Source: Aldrovandia affinis | Lineage: Eukaryota; Chordata; Actinopteri; Notacanthiformes; Halosauridae | Direction of reading: 5' to 3' | DNA length: 64,000 nucleotides | Assembly: GCA_029706075.1 (NCBI GenBank) | Contig: JAINUG010000020.1 | Span: forward strand, 88,501 to 152,500 | Shown here: piece after piece, positions 35,201 through 56,415 of the stretch | How the letters are laid out: each line of letters begins with the position of its first letter | Position numbering within the stretch: the first letter of the stretch is position 1 | Program-made: the position numbers and the translations under genes | Notes under the pieces: model-generated | The model's database searches: none | Seen by the model: only the letters and a program-made list of their open reading frames with translations | Told to the model about the DNA's origin: nothing

Positions 35201-37551
35201 CCCAGGCACACACATATCCAGTGACCTTTCAAGTGCTTCCCACCCATGCATACTGAGACACTCAAATTTTGCAATCCGAGTTCTCCAACCCATGCATACA
35301 GAGACATTCGCCACTCCCCACAGTGAGAGTTCTCGGGCTGTTGCCCAGAAACACTCTCCACTGCCCGAGTGGGAGTTCTCTTTCAATCACACCGAGGGCG
35401 AGAGGCAGACCCTCTTTCAGGACACCCTCTCGCTCTCTTTCCCACTCACACAGGAAGCACTCTACTCAGTCACTTTCGACAAACGCACACAAAACTCCAC
35501 AAACATCAAACATCCAACATTCCACAATCCACAATCCACAATACAACACAATCCCATACGCGTGCATGCGCACACTCACAACAATGACAAGACTCACTGT
35601 CTACAATATGCACACACGACAATCAATTCCATACACACACATGACAAGACTGACTGATTCCCCACTCGCCCCACCTGCTCTTAAATAGGCTTACTTTCTG
35701 CCTGGCTCAGGTGGGACTCGTGAGGCAATCACCCAATCACAATCACTCACTCACATTCTCACACAGACACCAAATCAGCCAATTGACTTCCCCATAAATT
35801 AACTGATTGACACCAATTAAATAATAATTAAATCAACCATGGCCTTTGGAGCAACCTTCTGGGCGACAGTTCACTCACACACCCTGTGAGAGTGCCAAAC
35901 CTGCCCCCGGAAAGTCTCCCTGCTCCAAAGGCCTCCACCACATGCAAAACAAAGGCAACCATGCCATTCCCATGTGGCTGAGACTGACGCCACAAATATG
36001 AAGAATGAAAAAGAGGCAGAGGCAAGCAAAAAATCATATGCAGACATGAAAAGGCAGCCATAGCATTGAATATATATATATATATATATTATTTTTTTGT
36101 GTGTGTGTGTTTGTTTACGCAAAGTGCAAACTTTATCCTTGACATTATGCTTGAAAACTTACCGCACATACAAGCATTGAATGTTACATAAAGTTACATA
36201 AAGTAATGCATGCACATCTATGCTCACAGTCACAGAACCTATTCGCAAAAGGCCACATGAAATGGCCACATGGGGGAACTATAACAGGAAAGTTCTCAAA
36301 AGTTCTTAATGGACTGATACATTTTCCCCAAATTTTGCTGATGTTTAAGGGTGGCATCCCATATCAAAACAAAAACTTTAACACATGCAGATTCTATAGA
36401 CTGGGATTCTTGCTGAAATTTATATTCATGTTATGAGAAATACTTTAAAGGGATTTCATAATGATCACACAATTCACCAAAATAGTAATTTCCCATTCAC
36501 CATTGACATTTGAAATGTTAAAATGCTGCACAAAACAGTTAACTATTCTAATGATTTATGAATGTATTATTGAATATATTTATTACACATTTAAAATAGG
36601 CATTGTAAATTAACTGTTCAAAAACTAAAGATATATACATATTTCCTGTCACTAAATGGCAGTGGTCTTTCCTGACTATAGTTTTTCATTCATATAGTTT
36701 CTTTCTTAAACAACATGGCTGTCATAAGTAAAAATTCATATTCAAGTCATACTTTTCCTGCTCTCAATAAATACATCACCATTTTGTATGTCATGTTTTA
36801 GCACAATTGTGTAACTGAGGCACTAGAGCTTATTCTGGGTTTCAAAACATCTTATTATTTTCGGAAAGGGTGTATCTTTTATTTTTCATTTATATGCCTA
36901 CCAATTGTCCACACACACACACACAGGACAGACAAGTCTGTGCAACCCTATCCTATAATGCATTACACAGATGTGTTTCTTACTACATAACAGTGTTAAT
37001 AATGAACATACTTGTTCAATGTTAATATTTAATATTTTCATCGGCTTACAAATTTAATGAAATATTTACGGCCAGTTAAATATTGAACAGATTTGCTGGC
37101 TTCAAAAATATTTCTTCCCCAGTGGCTCGGATTGAGGATTGTGAATTACCACTTGATCACACTGTACTCTTTTCACGGCACAACTTAACCAGACTGTTGT
37201 ATCACCTCTGTGAGGGAGAAGACACTGGAGTAGGCTATTTATACAACTTATTATTCTTCCATCTTAAGGAAAATCCCTAGGGATCAACACTTTGGTCCCT
37301 ATTTACGACATAGATCAAACACCAATTTCGAGCACTGAAGTAGTATGTAGGCACCTGACTTTTGGATTTTTAGTGCAATCAGCTTTTCTTTCATTATTTT
37401 TCTTCCACATTATTTACTTTTTCTCATACACGTGGGCCTGTCCCATTGCTGCAGCACATCCGTTGCTGACCTGATTAGCCACCTGGGTCACCGTTGACGG
37501 TTTTATCGGTCTTTTTCCCTCGCAGGACAGCCGAAGGGAGAGAAGCAGTAA
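19452..37551 (+). CDS. Four-exon gene for a 47-residue Lys/Gln-rich protein, unknown
   Basis: Exons 19452-19467, 33239-33270, 33558-33627 and 37526-37551 have GT/AG borders, phases 1, 0, 1, and together form 47 codons closed by TAA. The acceptors are strong (for example GTCTTTTTCCCTCGCAG before exon 4). The protein starts MPGTKGNKSDKK and ends GQPKGEKQ. It has 13 Lys, 7 Gln and 6 acidic residues, no Cys or aromatic residue, and only one aliphatic residue (Val28) besides Met1, so it should be disordered and basic. There is no signal peptide or membrane segment. A poly(A) signal at 38117 follows a 3' UTR of about 570 bases. Intron 1 (13.8 kb) is full of transposons. I do not recognise the family. 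It is not HMGN: the nucleosome-binding RRSARL motif is absent. It could also be a non-coding transcript whose phase match is chance. Confidence 0.6.
19468..20265. other. Intron 1 start, no feature recognised
   Basis: AT-rich intronic sequence before the first transposon remnant. I see no conserved exon. Confidence 0.4.
20270..20590 (-). mobile_element. Tc1-like transposase remnant
   Basis: The minus strand at 20605-20420 encodes [20 protein letters not shown], a conserved Tc1 transposase segment. The flanking catalytic part is decayed. Confidence 0.75.
21080..21694 (+). pseudogene. Harbinger transposase (HARBI1-like), frameshifted
   Basis: Three frames carry successive parts: an N-terminal helical part, then SVSRVLPPI, then [20 protein letters not shown] and [20 protein letters not shown], which hold catalytic aspartates of the family. 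At least two frameshifts break it. Confidence 0.8.
21690..21895 (-). pseudogene. Harbinger Myb/SANT-like accessory protein, C-terminal part
   Basis: Encodes [20 protein letters not shown] and [17 protein letters not shown], resembling the C-terminal half of the Myb-like DNA-binding partner of Harbinger transposase. The N-terminal SANT part is missing. Confidence 0.6.
22027..22729 (-). mobile_element. Tc1-like element A, copy 2
   Basis: Matches copy 1 (12960-13913) from AGAGTTATA onward. It lacks the left terminal repeat and the 124-base insertion, and has a 13-base deletion in the right end. The minus strand keeps the transposase block [16 protein letters not shown]. Confidence 0.85.
22740..23851 (-). 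mobile_element. Tc1-like element B, copy 2
   Basis: Same ends as copy 1 and lies in the same order after Tc1-A. It is uninterrupted by the hAT MITE. The minus strand has transposase parts including [20 protein letters not shown]. It is broken by frameshifts. Confidence 0.88.
23871..25071 (+). mobile_element. Tc1-like element C with transposase remnant
   Basis: The 5' part is shared with 16638-16834. The right end GGGGGTGTTCTAAAACTTTT is the Tc1-A type terminus. The left boundary is approximate; 23871-24050 may belong to another element. Confidence 0.7.
24613..24903 (+). pseudogene. Tc1 transposase fragment
   Basis: Encodes [40 protein letters not shown] and SQSPDLNP, the catalytic core of Tc1 transposase. 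It stops before the final glutamate, where the element jumps to its terminal repeat. Confidence 0.85.
25778..26070. mobile_element. hAT-type MITE inside the L1 LINE
   Basis: The ends CAGGGGTGTCCAAACT and AGTTTGGACACCCCTG are perfect inverted repeats. A perfect 8-base duplication atttaact lies at 25770-25777 and 26071-26078. Confidence 0.95.
26456..26514 (+). repeat. (GGGGGA)n array
   Basis: About eight GGGGGA units and a terminal G run, giving many G-tracts separated by single A. Strong G-quadruplex potential on the plus strand. Confidence 0.95.
26798..27502 (-). pseudogene. L1-type reverse transcriptase domain
   Basis: Contains [20 protein letters not shown] and [13 protein letters not shown]. 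The usual YADD catalytic box reads CADD (MCADDMLLF), a further sign of decay. Frame lost at both ends. Confidence 0.85.
28872..29158 (-). repeat. Dispersed repeat family R, copy 1
   Basis: Shares the blocks TCTCCCATTTTAGTAGCTAA, GTAACTCCGGTGCTCCAGAG and CCCCTAGTGGCAC with copies at 33826, 51640 (opposite strand) and 60095. No coding capacity. Class not recognised. Confidence 0.75.
29164..29199. repeat. (TA)n microsatellite
   Basis: TA run of 18 units. Confidence 0.95.
29295..29879 (-). repeat. 3' LTR of the coiled-coil element
   Basis: Matches the 5' LTR almost base for base. TATA-like box at 29730-29721, poly(A) signal at 29400-29395. Confidence 0.92.
29966..32077 (-). CDS. Coiled-coil protein with basic tail inside the LTR element (one in-frame stop)
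   Basis: About 700 codons in one frame. Residues up to about 450 are heptad-rich, full of E/K/Q/L (for example [20 protein letters not shown]), like golgin or myosin-tail coiled coils. The tail has an acidic [15 protein letters not shown] block, a basic [20 protein letters not shown] block and a CTHCWPFC cluster. Neighbouring repeats are AT-rich; this region is GC-rich and intronless, as a captured cDNA would be. TGA at 31132-31130 lies between two compensating frameshifts of about 60 bases, so the frame is the same before and after. Start candidates are ATG 32077 (inside the primer-site region) or 31996. Host origin or a Gag-like role (multimerisation plus nucleic-acid binding) are both possible; the latter is inference. 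Confidence 0.6.
32089..32677 (-). repeat. 5' LTR of the coiled-coil element
   Basis: Starts TGTGGCAGCCC and ends GACGCCACA on minus. TATA-like box at 32528-32519 and poly(A) signal at 32194-32189. Confidence 0.92.
32682..33238. other. Intron sequence before exon 2, no other feature
   Basis: Includes a G-rich run near 32810-32870. No exon or repeat recognised. Confidence 0.4.
33239..33270 (+). CDS. Micro-protein gene exon 2
   Basis: Acceptor TTGTCCTTTTCAG, donor CAAG|GTATGT. The two first bases complete a glycine codon, then [10 protein letters not shown] follows. Confidence 0.6.
33558..33627 (+). CDS. Micro-protein gene exon 3
   Basis: Acceptor TTCTCTGTAG, donor GGAG|GTAAGC. Encodes [16 protein letters not shown] and then DDNKKQG. 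Confidence 0.6.
33826..34115 (-). repeat. Dispersed repeat family R, copy 2
   Basis: Shares CTCCCAATTTAGTAGCCAAT, GTAACTCCGGTACACAAAGA and CCATAGTGGCACACCTGGCC with the other copies. Confidence 0.75.
34116..34900. other. No gene recognised
   Basis: Intron 3 sequence of the micro-protein gene. Possibly a decayed repeat (CCGATACCGATAGTCGACCG region), but no ends or coding parts are clear. Confidence 0.35.
34906..35868 (-). mobile_element. Possible solo LTR related in layout to the coiled-coil element
   Basis: Begins TGTCACACGCC and ends CTTCTGGGCGACA. On minus, a TATTTAAGA box follows a CCTGAGCCAGGCAG stretch, the same order as in the LTRs at 29295 and 32089. No target duplication found. Confidence 0.35.
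35869..37525. other. Intron 3 of the micro-protein gene, no feature recognised
   Basis: AT-rich, with a short (TA)n at about 36069-36090 and a CA run near 36910. No exon-like conserved motif. Confidence 0.4.
37526..37551 (+). CDS. Micro-protein gene exon 4 and stop
   Basis: Strong pyrimidine tract and CGCAG acceptor. Completes a glycine codon, then QPKGEKQ and TAA at 37549-37551. Confidence 0.58.
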
Positions 37552-38116
37552 TTTCCAGGTGTTTGTGAAGATGGCCCTAGAAACTCTACTGGGGACCTGT
37601 CGCTGCAAACATGGAAGTCCTCGAGGCAGACAGGGCTGAAGAGCATCTCTGCCTGCACCCCTACCCCAAAAACTATCCCCCACACTACTTAGCTGAGGTG
37701 AGTTCAGCAGGCTGCTTTGTGAAGTAACCAGGGTTTTTACCAGGGTGCTCATGGGAGGTGAATTCCACAACCAGAGGCTGGTGGAGAACTTCTTTGTTTA
37801 CATGGCTTATAGACTTCAACTCCCAACAGCACCTTTTGTGAAACACCGCTTTGGGCCCTATTGCCTATTGGGACCTATTGAACTCACCTCGGGTCTCCCT
37901 GCAGCAGACAGTGACCAAACTTCTCCACGAGTCAGCAACGTCATCCGCCGTTCTTGGTCCATTCCTGCCCCTGCCCTCCCCGTCTGCCAAGATCTCTACC
38001 CTGCTTGTTAATTGATTATTTGCTGTCAAAGCCATGCCCTCCCCCCTGCCTTATCACCTGATATTTGACTCCGCCCCTTTCTGATCAATCATGCGATGGT
38101 CCCAACCACTACTGTA

Positions 38117-38122
38117 AATAAA
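38117..38122 (+). terminator. Poly(A) signal candidate of the micro-protein gene
   Basis: AATAAA in CTGTAAATAAAACTC, 566 bases after the TAA. The sequence between reads as 3' UTR. Confidence 0.45.
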
Positions 38123-38324
38123 ACTCTTTCCTACAGGAGTCCTAGTCGTGACTGTTGCTTTGACGAGTTTCATGACCCCAAGCACTTCCAGAAATATTCC
38201 ACAGTTCTTTAGTCCAGTGGTTCCCACACTGACAGGACTGATGTAGGTCAGGAGATAATATAACAACTGGGGAGGAAAAAATACCATACATTATAAACGT
38301 TACAATTTCTCCACAGATTTAAAC

Positions 38325-38440
38325 TTTGGTGGTTGAGGTGAGTTGCCCCTCTCGTTGTAAGTGCTTTGGGTTCCTTGGAAAAAAAGCGCTATATAAATCC
38401 AATATTCATTCATATTCATTCATTCATAAACACTGCCCTA
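38325..38440 (+). repeat. LINE/SINE 3' tail, copy 2
   Basis: Matches 17635-17715: GGTTGAGGTGAGTTGCCCCT, TTTGGGTTCCTTGG, AAAAAGCGCTATATAAATCC, then an ATTCATTC run. Confidence 0.65.
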
Positions 38441-38756
38441 TTTACATGCGCTGTGCTAGTTACAGGGTACATGATACATTTGAACATAAATCAGGCTGAA
38501 TTTTAATAAGAGATGTGCCCACAGAAAATGTACAGTATTTGGTCATTAAGTGGGCTGTGAGCGTCGTTTCTGGGTTTACCCCAATCAAAAATAAAAATAA
38601 AACTATAACTGGCCTCAGGGAGGTGGCCTGAATGATCTGCCCTTGTTAATACTTAGGACTATTTCACAGTGGCCTTTTTATATCAGAGTAATGCACACCT
38701 ATGAGTAAAGGGCACACACAACTGCCAAAATACAGGAAACACCAACATAAAATGTC

Positions 38757-39130
38757 TTAATAGGGCGTTGGGCCCCCATGAGCTGCCCGAACAGCTTCAA
38801 TGTGCCTTGCCATAGATTCTACAAGTGTTTGGAACTCTATCCGAGGGATGAAACACCATTCTTCCACAATAAATTCCATTACTTGGTATTTTGTTGATGG
38901 TAGTGGAAAACGGGCCATGGTGTCAGGCTCATCAAACCATTGCCCTGTGGATGGGGGCATTGTCATCCTGGAAGAGACCACTTCCATCAGGATAGAAATG
39001 CCATAGGATGAATGTGATCACTTAAAATGGCTTTGTATTTATTGGTGTTTACCTTGCCCTCTAAGGGGTTGAGTGGACCTACACCATGCCAGGGAAATGC
39101 ACACCACACCATAACAGAGCCCCCAGAACC
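38757..39130 (-). mobile_element. Tc1/mariner transposase C-terminal remnant
   Basis: The minus strand at 38987-38757 encodes FQTLVESMARHIEAVRAAHG and GPTPY at the end, typical of a mariner/Tc1 C-terminus. Upstream parts are decayed (ACACCATAACAGAGCCCCC). Confidence 0.75.
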
Positions 39131-41170
39131 CTGAATTTACTTGTGTTTTCATTTTTGATCATTTTGATAACAAACAAAAAGGATTTGAGAATAATCAATA
39201 CAAAAATGTAATAAAAACATCACAGGTCTCTTGACAAGCATAATAGCAATGACATAATCAGGTAGCTACTGGTTTGGACTTTATGTAGGTGGGGGGAGAA
39301 GCAGGAAAATAACAAGATGGTTCAAACAAGCAACAGCAAATCGCAGAGCGTCAGGGGAAAAATAATCACTGGAGTCATAGCCTGGACACGAGCAGTCAAA
39401 ACCATGACATAGCAGTCAAACCTGCAGTCCATCAGATTTATGGTGCACCACGGACAAAAGAAAGAAACTGAAGGCAAGCATCAATTTACGGGACCCGGTA
39501 AAATTGAAAAACAGCAGTTCTAATTGAAGGCTACCGTTTACGTAGTGTGATTGTCCCACTGGGAAATGTATATTTGGCTTAAAATAAAAAATATATAAAA
39601 AAATACATACAATTTGTTGGCAAGCATTCAAAACCCTCAAAGAAGCAGGACTGAAGCAGCTCATGATTTCCAGTGATAAAACTATACGCTATAGTCATAC
39701 ATTCAGGACAGCTGGAGTGCTTTCTATATATCAATCCAAAGCGGGGGGTTTTTAAGGAAATATTCACAGCACTTAGTTCAATACATATGTTATTACTTCG
39801 GTTTATTGTGGTAGTAATTTATACCAAATAGAACTTGATTCTATTTTCATAAGTTATAAATGTAACCATTTTGAAATGTTGCTGTGCTCAGCAAAACCGG
39901 TCTTGTGATTTGGCATTGCAATACAATTCCCATCGACCATTTTCCCAACTCATCTCACAGACAAAGGGAAACACTGAAATGGCAGCGGTACACTTTCTTT
40001 GAAGATTGAGTTTAACAGACAAGAACACTGTATTGACACACACAAATTTCTTGATTGACTGAGGGGTCAAGTGCCCACTCATACAGATGATCGATTTTGA
40101 AATCATAAAGATAATGACAAACAACATCATGAATGCCAATGAACATACTTTCAGTAGAACACAGGAGTGCCTATGTCACACTGCTTCAGCATCAGCAAAT
40201 GATACAGTAATAAATGTTACATGTATGGAAACCATGACTTTAATACCTGCATGACCCATCTGCCGAGTTTTGGTGTGGACATGCATTTTCGGTTGAGCCA
40301 GTGTAAAAGGCAAGGACCTGATGCTGCTTGGACCCAGTTTGTGTTTATACAACCAGCTCATCAAAGTGAAAAGAGGAACCAAAAAAAGGGTGTTTACTTT
40401 ACATTTGTATCCTGTGGCATTTGCACATTGTGTTCAATTAAATGTGTCTTTTATCAAAAACTCCAGTAAATTCCAAGCTCTGTCGTGATGTGACCAAGGG
40501 GGAAAAAAACACCCGCTTTTCAGAGGCCTGTATAGATTTTTTCCCCCCCATGATGCCCATGTTTGGAAAGGGGGCAGCTGTCCTCACAGTCCTCTAGGCT
40601 CTCGTGTAAGGCCACTCAGGCACAGTCCTAGCAGAGGTCACGCAGAGTGAGCGTGTCGGAATGAAATGAACATGAGGAAAGACGCAGTTTTGTGAAGACG
40701 TGGCGAACGGGTGCAACTCTGCCTAATTTGGGCCAAGTGCAAAACAAAAAAAAAGTTATCCTGGAAAACAGATCTCTAAATCAAAGCAGACAAAGGGAGC
40801 AAATGACTATGGAGCGGATAACCACAAGGTCATGAACTGCAGTATGATTACAGGCGGAACCATTCGCAAAAACTCACACAGCTCCGCTAAAGAGAGGAGC
40901 TGTATGTAGGACATTTCACTATTTAACAAAACAAACTACAACAAAACAAGAAACTGGAGTTCCCAAAGGCCTTTGTACAGGGCAATCCATAAAATGTTGG
41001 CGGGTATGAAGTCAAGTATCCAAACTCTGGTGGCTATCCCAAGAACTGGAAGTACAGGAACTTTAAAACTGTAATGACGATATGCTTCTACGAAGCCAGA
41101 GAAACTCCTAGGAGGTGGAAGAATTTCTTGTCCAAACAATGGGCCCCTCCCCCAAGCTTTCTCCAACCAA
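39131..41170. other. Intergenic, no gene recognised
   Basis: Sequence downstream of porcn. Only short open frames without motifs. Confidence 0.4.
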
Positions 41171-41176
41171 TCAGAT

Positions 41177-41182
41177 TTTATT
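41177..41182 (-). terminator. Very close poly(A) signal candidate of porcn
   Basis: AATAAA 23 bases past the TGA. If used, the 3' UTR would be only about 40-50 bases. Longer forms may end further into 39.1-41.1 kb. Confidence 0.4.
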
Positions 41183-41204
41183 GTTCTCCCTTATCCCTCT
41201 GTGC

Positions 41205-53051
<11,847 letters not shown>

Positions 53052-53126
53052 AGCGATGCCTTTGGGTCCCTGTGAAGACAGACAGCACATGCACAGGGTA
53101 AACAACAAAAATCCCATTACATAGAC

Positions 53127-53511
53127 CAGTGGTTCCCAAACCAAACCAGATTCCACCACCAGTGCACCCAATTCATCTAATCAATGCTCGTTAGGTAGTT
53201 GGTATCAACACAGAGACACAAAACGTCAGAAGAGGAAGGAAAATACGAACCCTGCTCCAACTACATCAGGACCAACCTTCACTTGCGACAACTGCAGCAA
53301 AACCTGCCTCTCAAGGATTGGACTTCATAACCACAGAAGACAATGCACCAAAACCTGACTGAAAGGCACAAGAACCGATGGTCTCACGAGACTGCGATGG
53401 CGCCGATGATGACGATGATGAGGAACTAGTTGAATCAGGTGTGCTGGTGGTGGAATTTAACAAACACATGGACCAGCTGGGGGTTCCCGAGGAGAGGTTT
53501 GGGAACCACTG
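53127..53511. mobile_element. hAT-type MITE upstream of the porcn start exon
   Basis: Ends CAGTGGTTCCCAAACC and GGTTTGGGAACCACTG are perfect inverted repeats. Perfect 8-base duplications acatagac lie at 53119-53126 and 53512-53519. It carries an inserted LINE 3' end. Confidence 0.95.
53205..53440 (+). mobile_element. LINE 3' end inside the MITE
   Basis: Open frame to TGA at 53356-53358 reads TFTCDNCSKTCLSRIGLHNH then RRQC, a Cys/His finger of the kind found at the C-terminus of some LINE proteins. A GATGATGAC-rich tail follows. Confidence 0.7.
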
Positions 53512-54540
53512 ACATAGACCCCGTCATATTCATAGTATGTACGGAATGATTCTGTCGTTGCTGGTACCACATATGTGCTGCATATATCCTGCAATGATCC
53601 ATCTGCAGATGGTCTAGTTTGTTCTACAAACTGTAAATTACACACACACACACACACACACTACAATTCCCAACATGCACTGCAGCTAAAGGCTGTTGTG
53701 AACATCTGTAAAGCCCCCACTGCAGAAGCAGAATTTCAGCAGAAAAGAATTGTCCCCACGTAGCATTAACCGTTGCTTGGTTTAGTTTCAAACTATTCGT
53801 ATTGAGTATTAAGTAGGAGACCCCCACTCGGTTAGTTGGTCTGGCGACATACAAAAAATATTTTAATAGACGCACCGCATGCTAGAAAGCAGACGAACAG
53901 TACATGAATGCATAGCATGATTTAGCCTGAAGGCATGATGGTGGAACAGCTACGGCTTGAAATGTGTGTGTATCTGTATTTAATACAATCGTACTAATTT
54001 TAACCATACCTTGATCTTAATAGATACCTAACTGGATGCCCCTGCAAAATAATGTATGTATGTATGTATGCTATCCAAAGAACTAGCTAAACTCAATCAC
54101 GTAGCTATAACGTTACCATGCAAATGGTTAGCTAGCAAGCATGTTGACGGTATATCAGACGGGTGATGCATTCAACCTCAATAATAGTGATTCGGTCATT
54201 ACGCTCAACTTGCCATAAGTCATAAGCTTGTTGGCTAGGTAGCAAATCACAAAAGTAGCTTGACAGTAAACCAGCAGGCTAAAGTAAATGCAGAGTTAGC
54301 TAGCTCGTTAAGTAAGCACTGTAGCTGGGACTGTGCGCAGTGCAGCAGCCTTTGCTACATGTAGCAGCTTGTGTTCGGTTCAAAGCATAGCATTGGAAAG
54401 CAATATTGACCCAGTAGTACTCTCAGAAATATGTAGCTCGCTAGCCAGCGCACCATAACTGAGTGACAGGCTTGCTGTAGTTCACAAAAAAATATTCCCC
54501 AGCCTGTCGATGGATGTATGGAAGGAATTTAGACGCTTAC

Positions 54541-54600
54541 CCGAGTCAGGTAGTATGCAGCGGCTTCGGCGAACCAATCCTGCACACTTGGGTTCAATGC
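54541..54600 (-). other. porcn: porcn non-coding first exon (3' end)
   Basis: The donor ACTCGG|GTAAGC at 54541 sits 1.5 kb upstream of the ATG exon, whose acceptor is at 53071-53070. The mammalian gene also has a non-coding first exon. The transcription start is not defined; the upper limit is arbitrary. Confidence 0.45.
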
Positions 54601-55790
54601 ACAAGATATCCAGATGCTCCTAATTTTTGATTCCCATTGTTACCATACGAATTACAATCGCTCCTGCCATTCCTGCACAATGCAGATGAATGGAGGGCAT
54701 ACAATCCAATCATCTACATGCTTGAAAAGCTGCAGCCAATAATGTTACCCGATTAGTTAGGAACTACCCAATCGCTGCTCGGGATATTATAGCGGTTGCC
54801 CAATCAACTAAAACGAGGTAAGTAAAGAAAAAAATTGCATTCCATAGAGGTGAGCTTGACCCGAACCGCAAATGAGTGTTCGGCATTTTATTCGTTCCCT
54901 CTGTTGTTTAAAGAGGAGGGACAAGAGCAACATTTTTGAGGCGCTACAATAGTTGTTTATTTTATTTTGGTTTAGCTTCACCCTTTCTGCATAGCGGCCA
55001 GTAAACTGAGATTGGTCAAATTCGTTTAAATTTGAGAAAATATATCAAATTATGGTTGTTAACTCTTGTACTATAGTTACATTGTGCCGATTGGAAATCA
55101 CTCCGATTTGTTTTCGAGGTCGACCTCTGTGCTACATCGGAATTCGTTTTGTGTGTTTACACACTTTTCGAAGAGAAAGGCGGAAAGCTGGATTCTGAGG
55201 ATAATGCAGCTATGTCTACAAAAGCGAGCGAGCGATTTACTGACGCTCTTCTCCAATTTTCCAATAGGCGACATTTGTTTCACAGTTGTATTTTGATTGT
55301 GTCTTGTGTGCGATATAATTTGTGTATATACATTCTGAAATAATGAACAATTTAGTCCCCGTCCCCTCGCACAGGATGCGTATGATATTCAAATTATAGG
55401 GTCACTCCACAAGTTTTTATTGAGTATTTGTGTTAAATTGCCCGACATTCCAAACATATCTTGGCGGTTGCAGTGCACTTTTAGTTGAAGACAAGCATGG
55501 GTTTTAACTCGATATGTAATTTTCCCGGATGTAGAACAAGATTCAAATGTAGGCTGCATCCAAATCCTCCCTCTATACACTCCTACACCCCAACTACTCT
55601 CAATGCTTCCTTTGTCTACTCTCGTTGACTTCTTCCGCAATATGTAAAGAATTTAAAAAAAAGTTATGAATGCAATAATAGTATTAGATACAATAATTTC
55701 CGAATCAACAGGATTACGATTTTTTTACCTGTTATTTTGACAGCTGCAATTTCCCGGTACTGTTGAGGAGAAACCAAAGTTCTTCAGATT
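54601..55790. other. Upstream flank of porcn, no gene recognised
   Basis: Probable porcn promoter region followed by spacer. No divergent gene, TATA box or CpG cluster is obvious. Confidence 0.4.
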
Positions 55791-56415
55791 GGTGGGTAGT
55801 ACTGGGCGAAAAAGAACGAACGAATCATTCTCTTGCTCGAATCATTCCGAGTCTGTAATGGTACGCACTGGTTCCTCCCACTCGAGTTTCCCTCGCCAGC
55901 AGCTCTTCCAATGTCGGACCAGTTGCCCTCCTCTCTCCGCCGGCCGCCTACTCTTTCAACCTTATATGCACCGAGACAAATGGCTTCTGTAAATTATCAA
56001 TGTACAGGCCACAGGGAACCACAGAACCACTGTTATAAGTGAATTCCAAAGAAGTCCAGTGTTATGATGATTTTGAGATTTATGATGAATTTTCAGATAC
56101 ATTATAGTTTAGTTGGTGCTCTTATAAGCTATGATGTGACAGCTGAACAAAAGCATAGAAGTTAGCCTTAGCTGTTGTGTGAAGCCACTTTTTCAAAATG
56201 GTGGGGGTGAGGAAAGATGAGCCACCAGGCCTGGGGGAAGTTGAGCCATTGGCTCAACTTACCCCATACATATGACACATACAGTATTTGTATTTATTGT
56301 CAAAATATCTGCATAAATGGCATACAACTCTAGAGTTAAGTTCTGCTTCCCCCTGTTATTACAGAGCAGATTTCAGGATGCCACGGTCTTATAAACAGAA
56401 AACAGAGAGAGCATC

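Noticed and set aside
19452..37551. Micro-protein as an HMGN family member
   Set aside because: Lys-rich small exons are reminiscent, but the nucleosome-binding RRSARL core is missing and the protein is half the length.
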